Shown in pieces: positions 1-6,980 of a stretch of 15,922 nt of DNA. The translations under genes were made by a program, and so were the position numbers. Positions within the stretch are counted from its first letter, which is position 1. Every line of letters starts with the position of its first letter. The notes beneath the pieces were generated by a model. It saw only the letters and a program-made list of their open reading frames with translations. It had not been told where the DNA came from and did not search any database. Source of the stretch: Rhodospirillaceae bacterium (GTDB lineage: Bacteria > Pseudomonadota > Alphaproteobacteria > UBA8366 > GCA-2717185); contig PBDC01000094.1 in NCBI GenBank assembly GCA_002717185.1, forward strand, positions 1-15,922, given 5' to 3'.

Positions 1-3
1 AGT

Positions 4-80
4 GGCGGAGTAGCTCAGCCGGTTAAAGCAGCGGGATCATAATCCGCGTGTCGGGGGTTCGAGTCCCTCCTCCGCTACCA
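4..80 (+). tRNA. tRNA-Met (anticodon CAT), elongator type most likely
   Basis: A full cloverleaf can be folded by hand. The acceptor stem pairs 4-10 with 70-76 (closing with a G-U pair), the D stem is 13-16/26-29, the anticodon stem is 31-35/43-47 with CAT at 38-40, and the T stem is 53-57/65-69 with a TTCGAGT loop. Discriminator A77 is followed by an encoded CCA at 78-80. There is no unpaired C1-A72, so it is probably not the initiator tRNA. A CAT anticodon can also belong to the lysidine-modified Ile2 tRNA, which cannot be excluded by eye. Oddities are a C16 x A26 mismatch closing the D stem and G-U pairs in the acceptor, anticodon and T stems. Confidence 0.93.
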
Positions 81-126
81 TAAAAAAATCCTGGGTCGGG
101 TTGATTCGGGGTGTGCGATTTGTCAG

Positions 127-170
127 GGTGGACAGAACGTATTTAGTTCCGGTATGTTGGTGGGCAGAAC
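127..170. repeat. Pair of 12-bp direct repeats upstream of the first csp gene
   Basis: GGTGGACAGAAC at 127-138 recurs as GGTGGGCAGAAC at 159-170, with one mismatch and a 32-bp offset, close to three helical turns. The pair lies 100-140 bp upstream of the cold-shock gene start. It could be a protein binding site or chance; no known operator was recognised. Confidence 0.4.
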
Positions 171-217
171 TGTTTCCCATGAAGCGTGAATTTCCCTCCA
201 GAGATATTGGACTTCTA

Positions 218-240
218 GGCCCCGGGCGGTTCCGGGTGCC
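218..240 (+). promoter_or_regulatory. Possible leader hairpin of the first csp gene
   Basis: GGC-CCCGG (218-225) can pair with CCGGG-T-GCC (232-240), giving eight pairs with a one-base bulge and a six-base loop. It ends 20 bases before the Shine-Dalgarno sequence. Cold-shock mRNAs of the CspA family often carry structured leaders, so a role in translation control is plausible but inferred only from position. Confidence 0.35.
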
Positions 241-269
241 GTTTTCTTGCGATCCCGATGGAGGGGAAA

Positions 270-476
270 ATGAAAGGCACCGTTAAGTGGTTCAACCATC
301 AAAAAGGCTATGGCTTTGTCGAGCCTGAAGATGGTGGTAGCGACGCGTTTGTCCATATTTCAGCCGTTGAGCGGGCTGGTCTACCGAGTCTCGACGAGGG
401 CGCTAAGGTCGAGTACGAGCTGACCGAGGGCCGCAATGGTAAGATGGCCGCGGACAATCTAAAACTGCTCGACTAA
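270..476 (+). CDS. CspA-family cold-shock protein (first copy)
   Basis: A 68-residue single cold-shock domain, the usual size for CspA-type proteins that bind single-stranded nucleic acid and melt RNA structure in the cytoplasm. Visible are the KWFN start of strand 1, RNP1 KGYGFV at residues 12-17 and RNP2 FVHIS at 27-31. An in-frame ATG exists 12 bases upstream (258), but GGAGGGG at 260-266 lies five bases before ATG 270 and overlaps that first ATG, so 270 is chosen. It is a paralogue of the gene at 6680: both share the [16 protein letters not shown] and EYEL blocks and the PGRNG/EGRNG turn. Product class is certain; whether it is cold-induced is not shown by sequence. Confidence 0.95.
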   Translation: MKGTVKWFNHQKGYGFVEPEDGGSDAFVHISAVERAGLPSLDEGAKVEYELTEGRNGKMAADNLKLLD

Positions 477-707
477 GAGCGGTTCCGTTTTAAATCTGTT
501 GGAGCCAAGGCAGGCGCTGCTCTTGGCTCCATCACCTATGGGAATTTTACGCCAGCGCTTCTGATACTGCTCGGAGCCGAACAGATTTGTAAACCCGTCT
601 TCGCTCCAGTGTTTTTTGTTGGCTTTGTCCTGCGGCTTTGCCCGATCGGCGGTTATGTATTCGTCTGCTTTGAAGCAGTTGCGTCCCTGGAACCTCTGAT
701 AGGACAC
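459..707 (-). CDS. Hypothetical small protein, convergent with csp (82 aa, GTG start)
   Basis: An 82-codon minus-strand frame begins with GTG at 707, preceded by GAGG four bases upstream. The first 55 residues have a protein-like mix (MSYQRFQGRNCFKADEYI, then a segment rich in K, W, F, Y, E and D), unlike the Arg/Ser-rich shadow frames next to it. The last third runs over the hairpin at 501-530 and overlaps the 3' end of the csp gene by 18 bases, so the true protein may have been shorter or the frame may be decaying. No family was recognised. It could be a lineage-specific small protein or an accidental open frame. Confidence 0.35.
   Translation of the reverse strand: MSYQRFQGRNCFKADEYITADRAKPQDKANKKHWSEDGFTNLFGSEQYQKRWRKIPIGDGAKSSACLGSNRFKTEPLLVEQF
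501..530 (+). terminator. Strong hairpin downstream of the first csp gene (terminator-like, no U-tract)
   Basis: GGAGCCAAG (501-509) pairs perfectly with CTTGGCTCC (522-530), and inside it GCAG (510-513) pairs with CTGC (517-520) around a GCG loop, leaving one bulged T. That makes 13 pairs starting 24 bases after the csp stop codon. There is no run of T after the stem, so it may stabilise the 3' end or work with Rho rather than act as a classic intrinsic terminator. Confidence 0.55.
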
Positions 708-1145
708 GGTGCCTCGTTGTAAAACGGTCTAGGCGAATTGAATGTGCTTCGCGTGCAGTCACGGAAGCGGGCTCCTGCCCCAGCAAGGGGCCAATACCGC
801 CTATCTGTCATAATAGCCAATACTTAGTTTGGATGGGACCGACAGTGCTTTGGGCCGGAAACGTCCTGTCTTTTCGGCCAGATAAAACAGAATACAGCCG
901 GAATAGAAGATCGAAACGGATTCCCTGCCGGTTTGTCGTGATTGACGATAGTGGAGATCTTAGTATTAGCACTGATCGCCGCAATATTAGTGGCATACTG
1001 GTCGCCCTTATCGTTGGAGACGTATTACTCTTTGTGTGTGGGCCAAGTCTTTTCCAGAACGATATCTATTTTTTGGCTTTTCGCGGTGGCGACATTGTAG
1101 AAGGGCGATCTTGGCGTATTTAGCTTGCCTATTGATCTCAGGTTT
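708..1145. other. Gene-poor interval between csp/small-ORF region and the MFS gene
   Basis: No protein family is recognisable on either strand here. The longest plus-strand frame (833-1123) has no Shine-Dalgarno sequence and an unconvincing composition. The only suggestive item is a hydrophobic frame at 951-1100, listed separately. No tRNA, insertion sequence end or long inverted repeat was seen. The interval lies downstream of the convergent csp gene and the minus-strand catabolic operon, so it may hold the 3' end of that operon; no obvious terminator hairpin was found just beyond 1146. Confidence 0.5.
951..1100 (+). CDS. Possible small two-helix membrane protein (49 aa)
   Basis: The frame from GTG 951 (or TTG 942) to TAG 1098-1100 encodes two hydrophobic stretches separated by a polar loop: residues 2-17 MEILVLALIAAILVAYW-like, and a second near VFSRTISIFWLFAVATL at the C-terminus. 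The regular helix-loop-helix pattern and absence of Arg/Ser bias are protein-like. Against it are the weak start codon, no clear Shine-Dalgarno sequence and a larger overlapping frame (833-1123). No family was recognised. Confidence 0.3.
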   Translation: MEILVLALIAAILVAYWSPLSLETYYSLCVGQVFSRTISIFWLFAVATL

Positions 1146-2432
1146 CTAATCCAAAGGCGTTTCGGTGCCGACACCCTTCGGTGTACGTAGGAAGAGTGCC
1201 AGGACCGCGCAACTCAAAGGAAGTAGCGCCAGAAACCGCAGAGTCGAGTCTGGATTGCCGATGAAATCGAAAGCCAGCCCCACGGGCAGAGGGCCAAGTG
1301 AGGCGCCGACGATCCCGATCAACTGTCCGGTCCCCTGGATCGCGCCAATCTGGCGCCGCCCAAAATAGCGCGGCCAGACGTAGCCAATCGTCGTTGTACC
1401 AAAGGCGTTGTTGAGGCCAAACAGAACCCCATAAAAAATTGCCGACGGACCATCGTCTACCAAAGTGATTACAGTTAGGGAGCCTGCAGTAACTAGCAGA
1501 CCCGCGGCGAATACGAAACGGGTTCGGAGACGGTCGAATAGCGTACCCACGACAGGCATGAACGCCACCATCGAGATGGCAGAGACGATAAAGATACGAG
1601 CGGCCACCGTACTCTCTATCCCGTAACTGGTTAGGATTGAGACTTGGTAGAAATGCAATGTTGTTACTAGCATGGCGATGGCGAAACAGCCTGCGGCCAA
1701 GATGTAGAAAGTGCCCGTGCGGAGCGCTTCCACTTGGGTTAAACCGCCGGTTTCGGTGTTTTCGATTGTGTGTGATTTGGGTGTGTTCACAGCAATCGGC
1801 CCATCCGGGCTAACGCCAATATCTTCCGGTCGGTTGACGACTAGGAAGATCACCACTGGCAGCATAACAATCCAAGTCGACAGCCCAAGGCAATACCATG
1901 CAACGCGCCATCCAACCGTCTCTATCAGATAGGCTGACAGTGGCGGATGCACGGCCATGGAGACCCCAAAGCCGAGAGACATCAGGCTGATGGCTAAGCC
2001 GCGTTTGCGGTTAAACCAATGTGCCATCAGGTTGGCACCGCTAAGCATCAGCGACCCTTGGCCTAAATATCGTAAAAACGCAAAACCTACAGTTAGCCAA
2101 AGGAAATTCGCCGCGGCACCAAAAAAGAGGCAGGCCAGTCCCAAACCAAAGGTGACGAGGCCTAGCATGCGGCGTGCACCGTACCGGTCGAAGAGGCGGC
2201 CCATGAACGGAAGCAGCAACGCTGCAGCCAGGGTGGCCAACCCGTAGGCAGAGGCAATTGTCGCACTCGAAACCTCGAGATCGCGGCTTATCTCTTTGAT
2301 AAATACGCTGAATGTATGCGATTGGCCGGGTCCGCTGGCGAAAATGCCGAGACCTGCTACTGCGGCCATCCACCAGCCGTAAAAGGATCGTTGGCTGAGC
2401 GCGCCAACCGCCGCTTCGCGAATTGGATTCAA
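1146..2432 (-). CDS. MFS transporter, oxalate/formate or monocarboxylate porter-like
   Basis: A 428-residue, probably 12-helix inner-membrane carrier of the major facilitator superfamily. The first helix follows residue 18 and contains GLGIFASGPGQSHTFSVF (about 28-45), typical of the MCT/OFA porter group. The loop motif GRLFDRYGARRM lies at about 78-89 between helices 2 and 3, with a degenerate repeat (GTLFDRLRTRF) after helix 8. It is the last gene of the minus-strand operon and follows the PhyH gene after 27 bases. The start is TTG 2432 with GGTGAG three bases upstream; the frame is continuous with the PhyH frame after its stop codon, so the start is less sure than the family. Family habits suggest uptake of a small carboxylate, perhaps the operon's substrate; this is inferred. 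Confidence 0.88.
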   Translation of the reverse strand: MNPIREAAVGALSQRSFYGWWMAAVAGLGIFASGPGQSHTFSVFIKEISRDLEVSSATIASAYGLATLAAALLLPFMGRLFDRYGARRMLGLVTFGLGLACLFFGAAANFLWLTVGFAFLRYLGQGSLMLSGANLMAHWFNRKRGLAISLMSLGFGVSMAVHPPLSAYLIETVGWRVAWYCLGLSTWIVMLPVVIFLVVNRPEDIGVSPDGPIAVNTPKSHTIENTETGGLTQVEALRTGTFYILAAGCFAIAMLVTTLHFYQVSILTSYGIESTVAARIFIVSAISMVAFMPVVGTLFDRLRTRFVFAAGLLVTAGSLTVITLVDDGPSAIFYGVLFGLNNAFGTTTIGYVWPRYFGRRQIGAIQGTGQLIGIVGASLGPLPVGLAFDFIGNPDSTLRFLALLPLSCAVLALFLRTPKGVGTETPLD

Positions 2433-2459
2433 GTGCTCACCGGGCGGGATGCCGAGATA

Positions 2460-3344
2460 TCATTGTCCCTGCTGGGCACTGAAGATCGACCCGTATCCGT
2501 GTTCTGCCCAATTAGGTGGCACGGGGCAGGGGCGAGGATCGAGATGTGCGGTGCGCGCCGGTTTGCCACGCACGATTTCCCCGGTGTGGCTTGTTGGGGG
2601 CGGTGAGGGCATCCAGGAGAACGCATCGGCGGGACTATAGACATATAGCAGAAGCGGACGGACAGAAGCCGATCGGTTGGCCTGTGAGCCGTGGATCGTC
2701 CGGCAATTGATCGCCACCAAAGTCCCTGGTCCTCCGGTGAGCGCGGCCGCGCCTTTAAGGTCGATCTGAGACAACTCTTCATCGGCGATGATGCCCCGCC
2801 ACGATCCGTCATCATTGTCATGACGGAACAGCGGACCTTCGTGGCTGCCAGGTACACAGAGCAGTGGCCCGTGTTCCGGCCTCACTGTGTCCAAGTACAC
2901 GCCAAGCGTAACCGGGCTGTAGTTGGTATGCGGCCATGCGGGAATATCTTGATGCCAATGCACGATTTCGCCGGCGCCGGGCCATTTGTAGTTCAGCTTG
3001 GCGCTGTGAAACTTTACATCTGGCCCAACCAAATCCGCAGCCACGTCTGAGAACACAGAATTACAGGCGAAGTCCCAGAACTCTGGATGACGATCGACGG
3101 TTGCGCGCAGGCGTCGGACATGTGGTTGCTCAGGCGAATGGTTTGGGCCAAGATCGAAGGCCTCATTCGACTTGGTTATTGATTGGCTTTCTTGGAGGAA
3201 GGCGTCGGAACGCACAGTGAGACGCTTTACCCATTCTGGTGGCACCAGCCCGTCGACAGCAACAAACCCGTTCTCGAAATAGAATTCACGCTGTGCCTGC
3301 GAAAGCGCATTCGCCGGATGGGTGAGGATATCTTCCGGGCTCAT
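2460..3344 (-). CDS. Phytanoyl-CoA dioxygenase (PhyH) family protein
   Basis: A 294-residue Fe(II)/2-oxoglutarate oxygenase of the PhyH family, which hydroxylates small molecules or acyl thioesters in the cytoplasm. The iron triad is visible as H131-x-D133 (in HWHQDIP) and H218 (in RTIHGSQ), with R229 positioned to hold 2-oxoglutarate. The C-terminal segment (about 255-290) is Pro/Arg rich and ends in a short Gln-rich tail. It starts with ATG 3344, overlapping the TGA stop of the upstream SDR gene by four bases (ATGA), which implies translational coupling in one operon with SDR, TauD and MFS genes. The substrate is unknown; bacterial relatives include ectoine hydroxylase, but the ectoine enzyme's context is absent. 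Confidence 0.9.
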   Translation of the reverse strand: MSPEDILTHPANALSQAQREFYFENGFVAVDGLVPPEWVKRLTVRSDAFLQESQSITKSNEAFDLGPNHSPEQPHVRRLRATVDRHPEFWDFACNSVFSDVAADLVGPDVKFHSAKLNYKWPGAGEIVHWHQDIPAWPHTNYSPVTLGVYLDTVRPEHGPLLCVPGSHEGPLFRHDNDDGSWRGIIADEELSQIDLKGAAALTGGPGTLVAINCRTIHGSQANRSASVRPLLLYVYSPADAFSWMPSPPPTSHTGEIVRGKPARTAHLDPRPCPVPPNWAEHGYGSIFSAQQGQ

Positions 3345-4105
3345 CCGAGTACCGCGTAGCCGCCATCAACCGGGATCGCCGTACCGGTTACAAAGTCGGA
3401 GGCCGGCGAGGCGAGGAAAGCCGCAATTCCAGCCATGTCGTCAATGTCTCCCCAGCGTCCCGCCGGGGTGCGGCGCAGGACATTGTCATGCAAATCGCTC
3501 AATACACGCCGTGCGTTCTGCGTCAGTTCGGTGTCGATCCACCCCGGCAGAACGGCGTTCACTTGGATATTGTCCTTGGCCCAGGCGGCAGCCAAACCTT
3601 TGGTCATTTGCACGATGCCGCCCTTGCTGGCTGCATAGGGTACAGTATAGGCGCCGCCGAAGATCGAATACATGGAACCGATATTAATGATCTTTCCACC
3701 ACCGGCTTTTTGCATTTCCGGATAGGCGGCCTGGCAGCAGGCGAAGGCGCTGTTCAGGTTAACGTCTAATACCTCGCGCCACTCCGCCATTTCGTACTCG
3801 TCAGGACGCTTCCGGTTATTGATGCCGGCGTTGTTGATCAATATGTCGAGGCGGCCGAAATGGGCTGCACTGGCCGCAATCAATTCACCACAGGATCTGT
3901 CGTCAGATACATCTACGGGAATGAATATTGCTTCGGCGCCCAATTCCTGCAATTGCTCTACTGCGTCTGCTGCTTTGTCTGCGTTGCGGCCAGCGACAAC
4001 GATCGAGGCGCCAATCGAGGCCATCCCCTTCGCCATTCCCAGGCCGATGCCGCCATTGCCGCCTGTTACGGTGGCGACGCGGCCCTTTAAATCGAATAGG
4101 TTCAT
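3341..4105 (-). CDS. SDR-family oxidoreductase, gluconate 5-dehydrogenase-like
   Basis: A 254-residue classical short-chain dehydrogenase/reductase using NAD(P) to interconvert an alcohol and a ketone. Visible are the nucleotide-binding TGGNGGIG at residues 14-21, NNAG at 91-94, and the catalytic Asn116, Ser144, Tyr157 and Lys161 (YAASK), then PGWIDTEL after strand 6 and the usual VDGGY close to the C-terminus. AGR after strand 2 is compatible with NADP. It starts 10 bases after the stop of the TauD gene and overlaps the PhyH start by four bases. Overall it resembles sugar-acid or polyol dehydrogenases such as gluconate 5-dehydrogenase, but SDR substrate cannot be read from sequence. Confidence 0.93.
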   Translation of the reverse strand: MNLFDLKGRVATVTGGNGGIGLGMAKGMASIGASIVVAGRNADKAADAVEQLQELGAEAIFIPVDVSDDRSCGELIAASAAHFGRLDILINNAGINNRKRPDEYEMAEWREVLDVNLNSAFACCQAAYPEMQKAGGGKIINIGSMYSIFGGAYTVPYAASKGGIVQMTKGLAAAWAKDNIQVNAVLPGWIDTELTQNARRVLSDLHDNVLRRTPAGRWGDIDDMAGIAAFLASPASDFVTGTAIPVDGGYAVLG

Positions 4106-4115
4106 GTCATTCTAC

Positions 4116-4964
4116 CTATTGTGGGCGCGTTCCCTTTAGTAGGATCCGCTGATGTAGTCGGGTCTGGCCTACTGGGAAGTCAACATTCACCGAATGGACC
4201 AGACAGCGATTGTCCCAGACCAAGATGTCGCCGACGCGCCATTCGTGATCGTAACGATATTTGTCCTGTGTGATGGTTTCGTGCACCCAGTCAAGCAGCG
4301 CATCACTTTTCGCGCGCTCCATATCGACGATTCGGTCAGTGCGGTTAGGATTGAAATAGAACGCCTTGGCCCCCGTGTCCTCATGGGTTCGAATCAGAGG
4401 ATGTAAGACTTCGGGTGTCTCCCTTTCTTCTTGCTTCGTCCGTCTCTGTGCCCGTGCGGGCGTCCGTATGGTGTCGTAGGCGTGCACGGCGAACAAACCG
4501 TCGACCCGCTTCTTGTCCGTTTCTGGTAACTCTTCGTATGCTTTGCGGGTGTTGCAGAACTGGGTGTGGCCGCCGCTATCCGGTATCTCGATTGACTGTA
4601 ACAAGGTGACCTTGGCTGGAACTTCAAAATAGGAATCGTCGGTGTGCCAACCTGCTTTTCTGTTAAGCCTGAAATCGGATGGTTTGTCTTCGGGCTTTTT
4701 GTAGGTCGAGTCGAGGACTGAAATCTCTGGAATCTCGTCGTGCCGGCTTTTCCGAATTAACTGCAACTGTGGTTCGCCAAAATGACGAGAGAGGGCTGAA
4801 AATTCCTGCGGCGCCAAAGGGTCGCTGCGAAGACAAAGAAGATGATACTCTAGAAAGGCATTCTGAAGCGTATCGATATCTTTCGCATCCAAGGGCTTGG
4901 ATAGATCACATCCGGATACTTCGGCGCCGAACGCATCTATCAATGGTCGGATTACAAGTGGCAT
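4116..4964 (-). CDS. TauD/TfdA-family 2-oxoglutarate dioxygenase (first of three)
   Basis: A 282-residue Fe(II)/2-oxoglutarate dioxygenase of the taurine dioxygenase group. These cytoplasmic enzymes hydroxylate the carbon next to a sulfonate, ether or amine and so release sulfite or an alcohol. The triad is H107-x-D109 (GWHTDDSY) and H257 (RCLVHS), with R269 and R273 after it for 2-oxoglutarate. The N-terminus GAEVSGCDLSKPL and HPLIRTH (188-194) are typical of the family. The frame extends upstream to 5045, but ATG 4964 is preferred: it has GAGGAA just upstream and starts the conserved domain at the right distance. It is the first gene of the minus-strand operon. It lacks the MHRRD block present in the two dioxygenases at 9384-11195, so it is a different subgroup. 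Confidence 0.92.
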   Translation of the reverse strand: MPLVIRPLIDAFGAEVSGCDLSKPLDAKDIDTLQNAFLEYHLLCLRSDPLAPQEFSALSRHFGEPQLQLIRKSRHDEIPEISVLDSTYKKPEDKPSDFRLNRKAGWHTDDSYFEVPAKVTLLQSIEIPDSGGHTQFCNTRKAYEELPETDKKRVDGLFAVHAYDTIRTPARAQRRTKQEERETPEVLHPLIRTHEDTGAKAFYFNPNRTDRIVDMERAKSDALLDWVHETITQDKYRYDHEWRVGDILVWDNRCLVHSVNVDFPVGQTRLHQRILLKGTRPQ

Positions 4965-4985
4965 CGCGGCTTCCTCAAGAACTGA

Positions 4986-4991
4986 ATTGTA
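4986..4991 (-). promoter_or_regulatory. Candidate -10 box for the minus-strand catabolic operon
   Basis: TACAAT reads on the minus strand 22 bases before the preferred TauD start codon at 4964 and matches five of six bases of the sigma-70 -10 consensus. The -35 region (TTCCTG at 17-bp spacing) is poor, so an activator may be needed or the match may be chance. It would give a short leader that still contains the Shine-Dalgarno sequence. Confidence 0.25.
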
Positions 4992-5151
4992 GGACAATCG
5001 AGCCTCAACAGGAAACTCGTTACCAAAATCGCCTATCTGATTCAATTACTACTTGGCTGCACAGGGTTGAAAGCAGAATAGAAATGCCTTGACAGTCTGC
5101 AATTTAAGGCTCATTTGTGTCCCATCATGATTTCCCGCGACTGCGCGAAGT

Positions 5152-5173
5152 AATTGCAGTTGAAACTGCGATT
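5152..5173 (+). promoter_or_regulatory. Possible leader hairpin of the DEAD-box helicase gene
   Basis: AATTGCAGT (5152-5160) pairs with ACTGCGATT (5165-5173) around a TGAA loop, giving nine pairs including one G-U. At the DNA level the core GCAGTT-GA-AACTGC is a near-perfect palindrome. It lies 60 bases before the helicase start, with a TTGACA box at 5089-5094 further upstream (no good -10 partner seen). It could be a cold-sensitive mRNA structure, a repressor site, or neither. Confidence 0.35.
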
Positions 5174-5233
5174 GGCTAATCCCGAGGAAAATCTTTTTCA
5201 ATTTCCGCTTATTCCATTTGCGCGTGGAAGTTA

Positions 5234-6565
5234 GTGACCAAGCCACAGCATGACGCTGCCCACATGGGAAAGCGCATAAATTGGCTTAAAGGGACTCTTA
5301 CAAAATTGACCAAAACAACGTTTTCCGAGCTTGGCCTCGGCGTTCCGCTTCTGCGTGCACTGAGTACTGAAAAATATTCCAGCCCAACGCCGATCCAGGC
5401 ACAAGCAATTCCGCTGTTGCTCGATGGCGGTGATCTCATGGGACTGGCGCAGACTGGAACCGGGAAAACGGCGGCATTCGCTTTACCAATTCTGCAGAAT
5501 CTAAATGATGAGAAGAAACGCCCCGAGTCGCGTCGGCCCCGTGCGTTGGTGCTGGCCCCTACCCGAGAATTGGCAATTCAGATCGGTGACGGATTCAAGG
5601 TCTATGGCCAAAACCTGAGACATCGGCATGCAGTGATTTATGGAGGTGTCGGACAGGGTCCCCAAGTAAAAGCACTGAACCGTGGTATTGATATTCTGGT
5701 CGCCACTCCGGGTCGGTTACTAGACCTGATGCAGCAGGGGCACCTGTGGCTCGACAGGACTGAGACACTCGTTCTCGACGAAGCAGACCGTATGCTGGAT
5801 ATGGGATTTATACACGACGTCCGAAAGATTGTGTCTAAGCTGCCGACAAAACGGCAGTCGATGCTATTTTCTGCGACGATGCCAAGCGATGTCGCAAAGC
5901 TGGCCGACGAAATTCTCAGCGAACCACGCCGTGTGGAAGTGGCGCCTTCTGCTACGCCTGTCGAATTGATTGACCAAAAGGTTTATTTCGTTGAAGCGGC
6001 TCGAAAACGTGATCTGTTAGAGGATCTATTGCGTGAACAGCCAATGTTTCGTGTGATCGTCTTTACTCGAACTAAGCACCGGGCCAATCGCGTTGCGAAA
6101 CAACTCGGGCAAACGGGCATCAGTGCCGAAGCCATTCATGGCAATAAGTCTCAAAACGCCAGACAGCGCGCACTGGAAGCCTTCCGTAAAAACAAGGTCC
6201 AGGTGTTGGTCGCAACCGATATCGCCGCGCGGGGCATCGATATTGACGATGTAACTCATGTGGTTAACTTCGAGCTTCCCAATGAGCCGGAGAGCTACGT
6301 TCACCGTATAGGGCGGACAGCGCGCGCTGGTGCCAGTGGTGCAGCGCTTTCCTTCTGCGATCCGGGTGAAAGGGCCCACCTTCGGGCGATCGAAAAGCTG
6401 ATAAAGATGCCGATAGAAGTGATCGAGGAACATTCGCAGCGGACGAGCCGAGCAGCCGAACAACCTAAAGACGAAGCAAAAAAATCGTCTCGAACCTCGC
6501 AACAGCGCTCATCAAAACGTCGTCGCCGACTGCCACGCGGGCGGCAGACGAAACGCGCCGCGTGA
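5234..6565 (+). CDS. rhlE: DEAD-box ATP-dependent RNA helicase, RhlE-like
   Basis: A 443-residue DEAD-box helicase that unwinds short RNA duplexes, used in ribosome assembly, RNA decay and growth in the cold. All motifs are intact: Q motif FSELGLG/PTPIQ (30-55), motif I AQTGTGKT (72-79), Ia PTRELA (109-114), Ib TPGR (158-161), DEAD (182-185), SAT (213-215), [21 protein letters not shown] (327-337) and [10 protein letters not shown] (357-364). Residues 403-443 form a basic Arg/Lys/Ser-rich tail, typical of RhlE for extra RNA binding. The start is uncertain: GTG 5234 has GGAAG upstream, ATG 5264 lacks a ribosome site, and family members usually begin close to TFSELGL (residue 29 here). It is followed 114 bases later by a csp gene on the same strand, which fits a cold-response pair. 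Confidence 0.95.
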   Translation: MTKPQHDAAHMGKRINWLKGTLTKLTKTTFSELGLGVPLLRALSTEKYSSPTPIQAQAIPLLLDGGDLMGLAQTGTGKTAAFALPILQNLNDEKKRPESRRPRALVLAPTRELAIQIGDGFKVYGQNLRHRHAVIYGGVGQGPQVKALNRGIDILVATPGRLLDLMQQGHLWLDRTETLVLDEADRMLDMGFIHDVRKIVSKLPTKRQSMLFSATMPSDVAKLADEILSEPRRVEVAPSATPVELIDQKVYFVEAARKRDLLEDLLREQPMFRVIVFTRTKHRANRVAKQLGQTGISAEAIHGNKSQNARQRALEAFRKNKVQVLVATDIAARGIDIDDVTHVVNFELPNEPESYVHRIGRTARAGASGAALSFCDPGERAHLRAIEKLIKMPIEVIEEHSQRTSRAAEQPKDEAKKSSRTSQQRSSKRRRRLPRGRQTKRAA

Positions 6566-6679
6566 CCGCATCCGTTCTAAAGGCTAGTCTTTTGTCCAAA
6601 CTGGAATGACGACAACCCTTCATCAGAAGACCTGTAACAAACAATCACTCGAATTTTGCCAAAAAAAGGAGTAAGCACT

Positions 6680-6889
6680 ATGGCATCTGGTACTGTTAAA
6701 TGGTTCAACCCGCAGAAAGGCTTCGGCTTCATTGAGCCTAGCGACGGCGGCAAGGACGCATTCGTTCACATTTCTGCCGTCGAGCAAGCGGGTATGTCCA
6801 CTCTGCGCGAAGGCCAAAAGATTGAATATGAGCTGGTCCCTGGCCGCAACGGCAGGTCGTCCGCTGAGAACTTAGTTGCGATGGACTGA
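6680..6889 (+). CDS. CspA-family cold-shock protein (second copy)
   Basis: A 69-residue cold-shock domain protein, a cytoplasmic single-strand RNA/DNA binder. RNP1 KGFGFI is at residues 13-18 and RNP2 FVHIS at 28-32. AAGGAG at 6666-6671 lies eight bases before ATG 6680, so the upstream in-frame codons from 6656 are leader. It lies 114 bases after the helicase gene and 91 bases before a small charged protein gene, all on the plus strand. It is similar along its whole length to the protein at 270-476; this copy has the more typical alphaproteobacterial [10 protein letters not shown] start. It may share a promoter with the helicase or have its own in the 114-base gap. Confidence 0.96.
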   Translation: MASGTVKWFNPQKGFGFIEPSDGGKDAFVHISAVEQAGMSTLREGQKIEYELVPGRNGRSSAENLVAMD

Positions 6890-6900
6890 CAAAAATTTTA

Positions 6901-6950
6901 GCAGGTTTACCTGCGTTTATGGCATCTGTTCGGGGCGCAGACGCGCCCCG
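6901..6950 (+). terminator. Two hairpins downstream of the second csp gene
   Basis: GCAGG-TTTA-CCTGC (6901-6914) followed by GTTTAT, and then CGGGGCGC-AGAC-GCGCCCCG (6931-6950), a perfect eight-pair GC stem with a tetraloop. The second stem has no T run after it. Together they look like an mRNA 3' end or attenuator between csp and the next small gene. Confidence 0.55.
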
Positions 6951-6980
6951 CTCAGAATTCGACTTTGAGAGGGGACGAAC

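Noticed and set aside
547..786. 79-codon minus-strand frame
   Set aside because: Arg/Ser-rich composition typical of an out-of-frame shadow; overlaps the more protein-like frame at 459-707.
833..1123. 96-codon plus-strand frame in the gap before the MFS gene
   Set aside because: No ribosome site, no recognisable motif, and a better membrane-like pattern exists in another frame of the same DNA.
4679..5092. 137-codon plus-strand frame over the TauD 5' region
   Set aside because: Opposite strand of a well-supported dioxygenase; Arg/Ser-rich and motif-free.
6026..6502. 158-codon minus-strand frame inside the helicase gene
   Set aside because: Antisense shadow of an intact DEAD-box helicase with all motifs in the plus frame.
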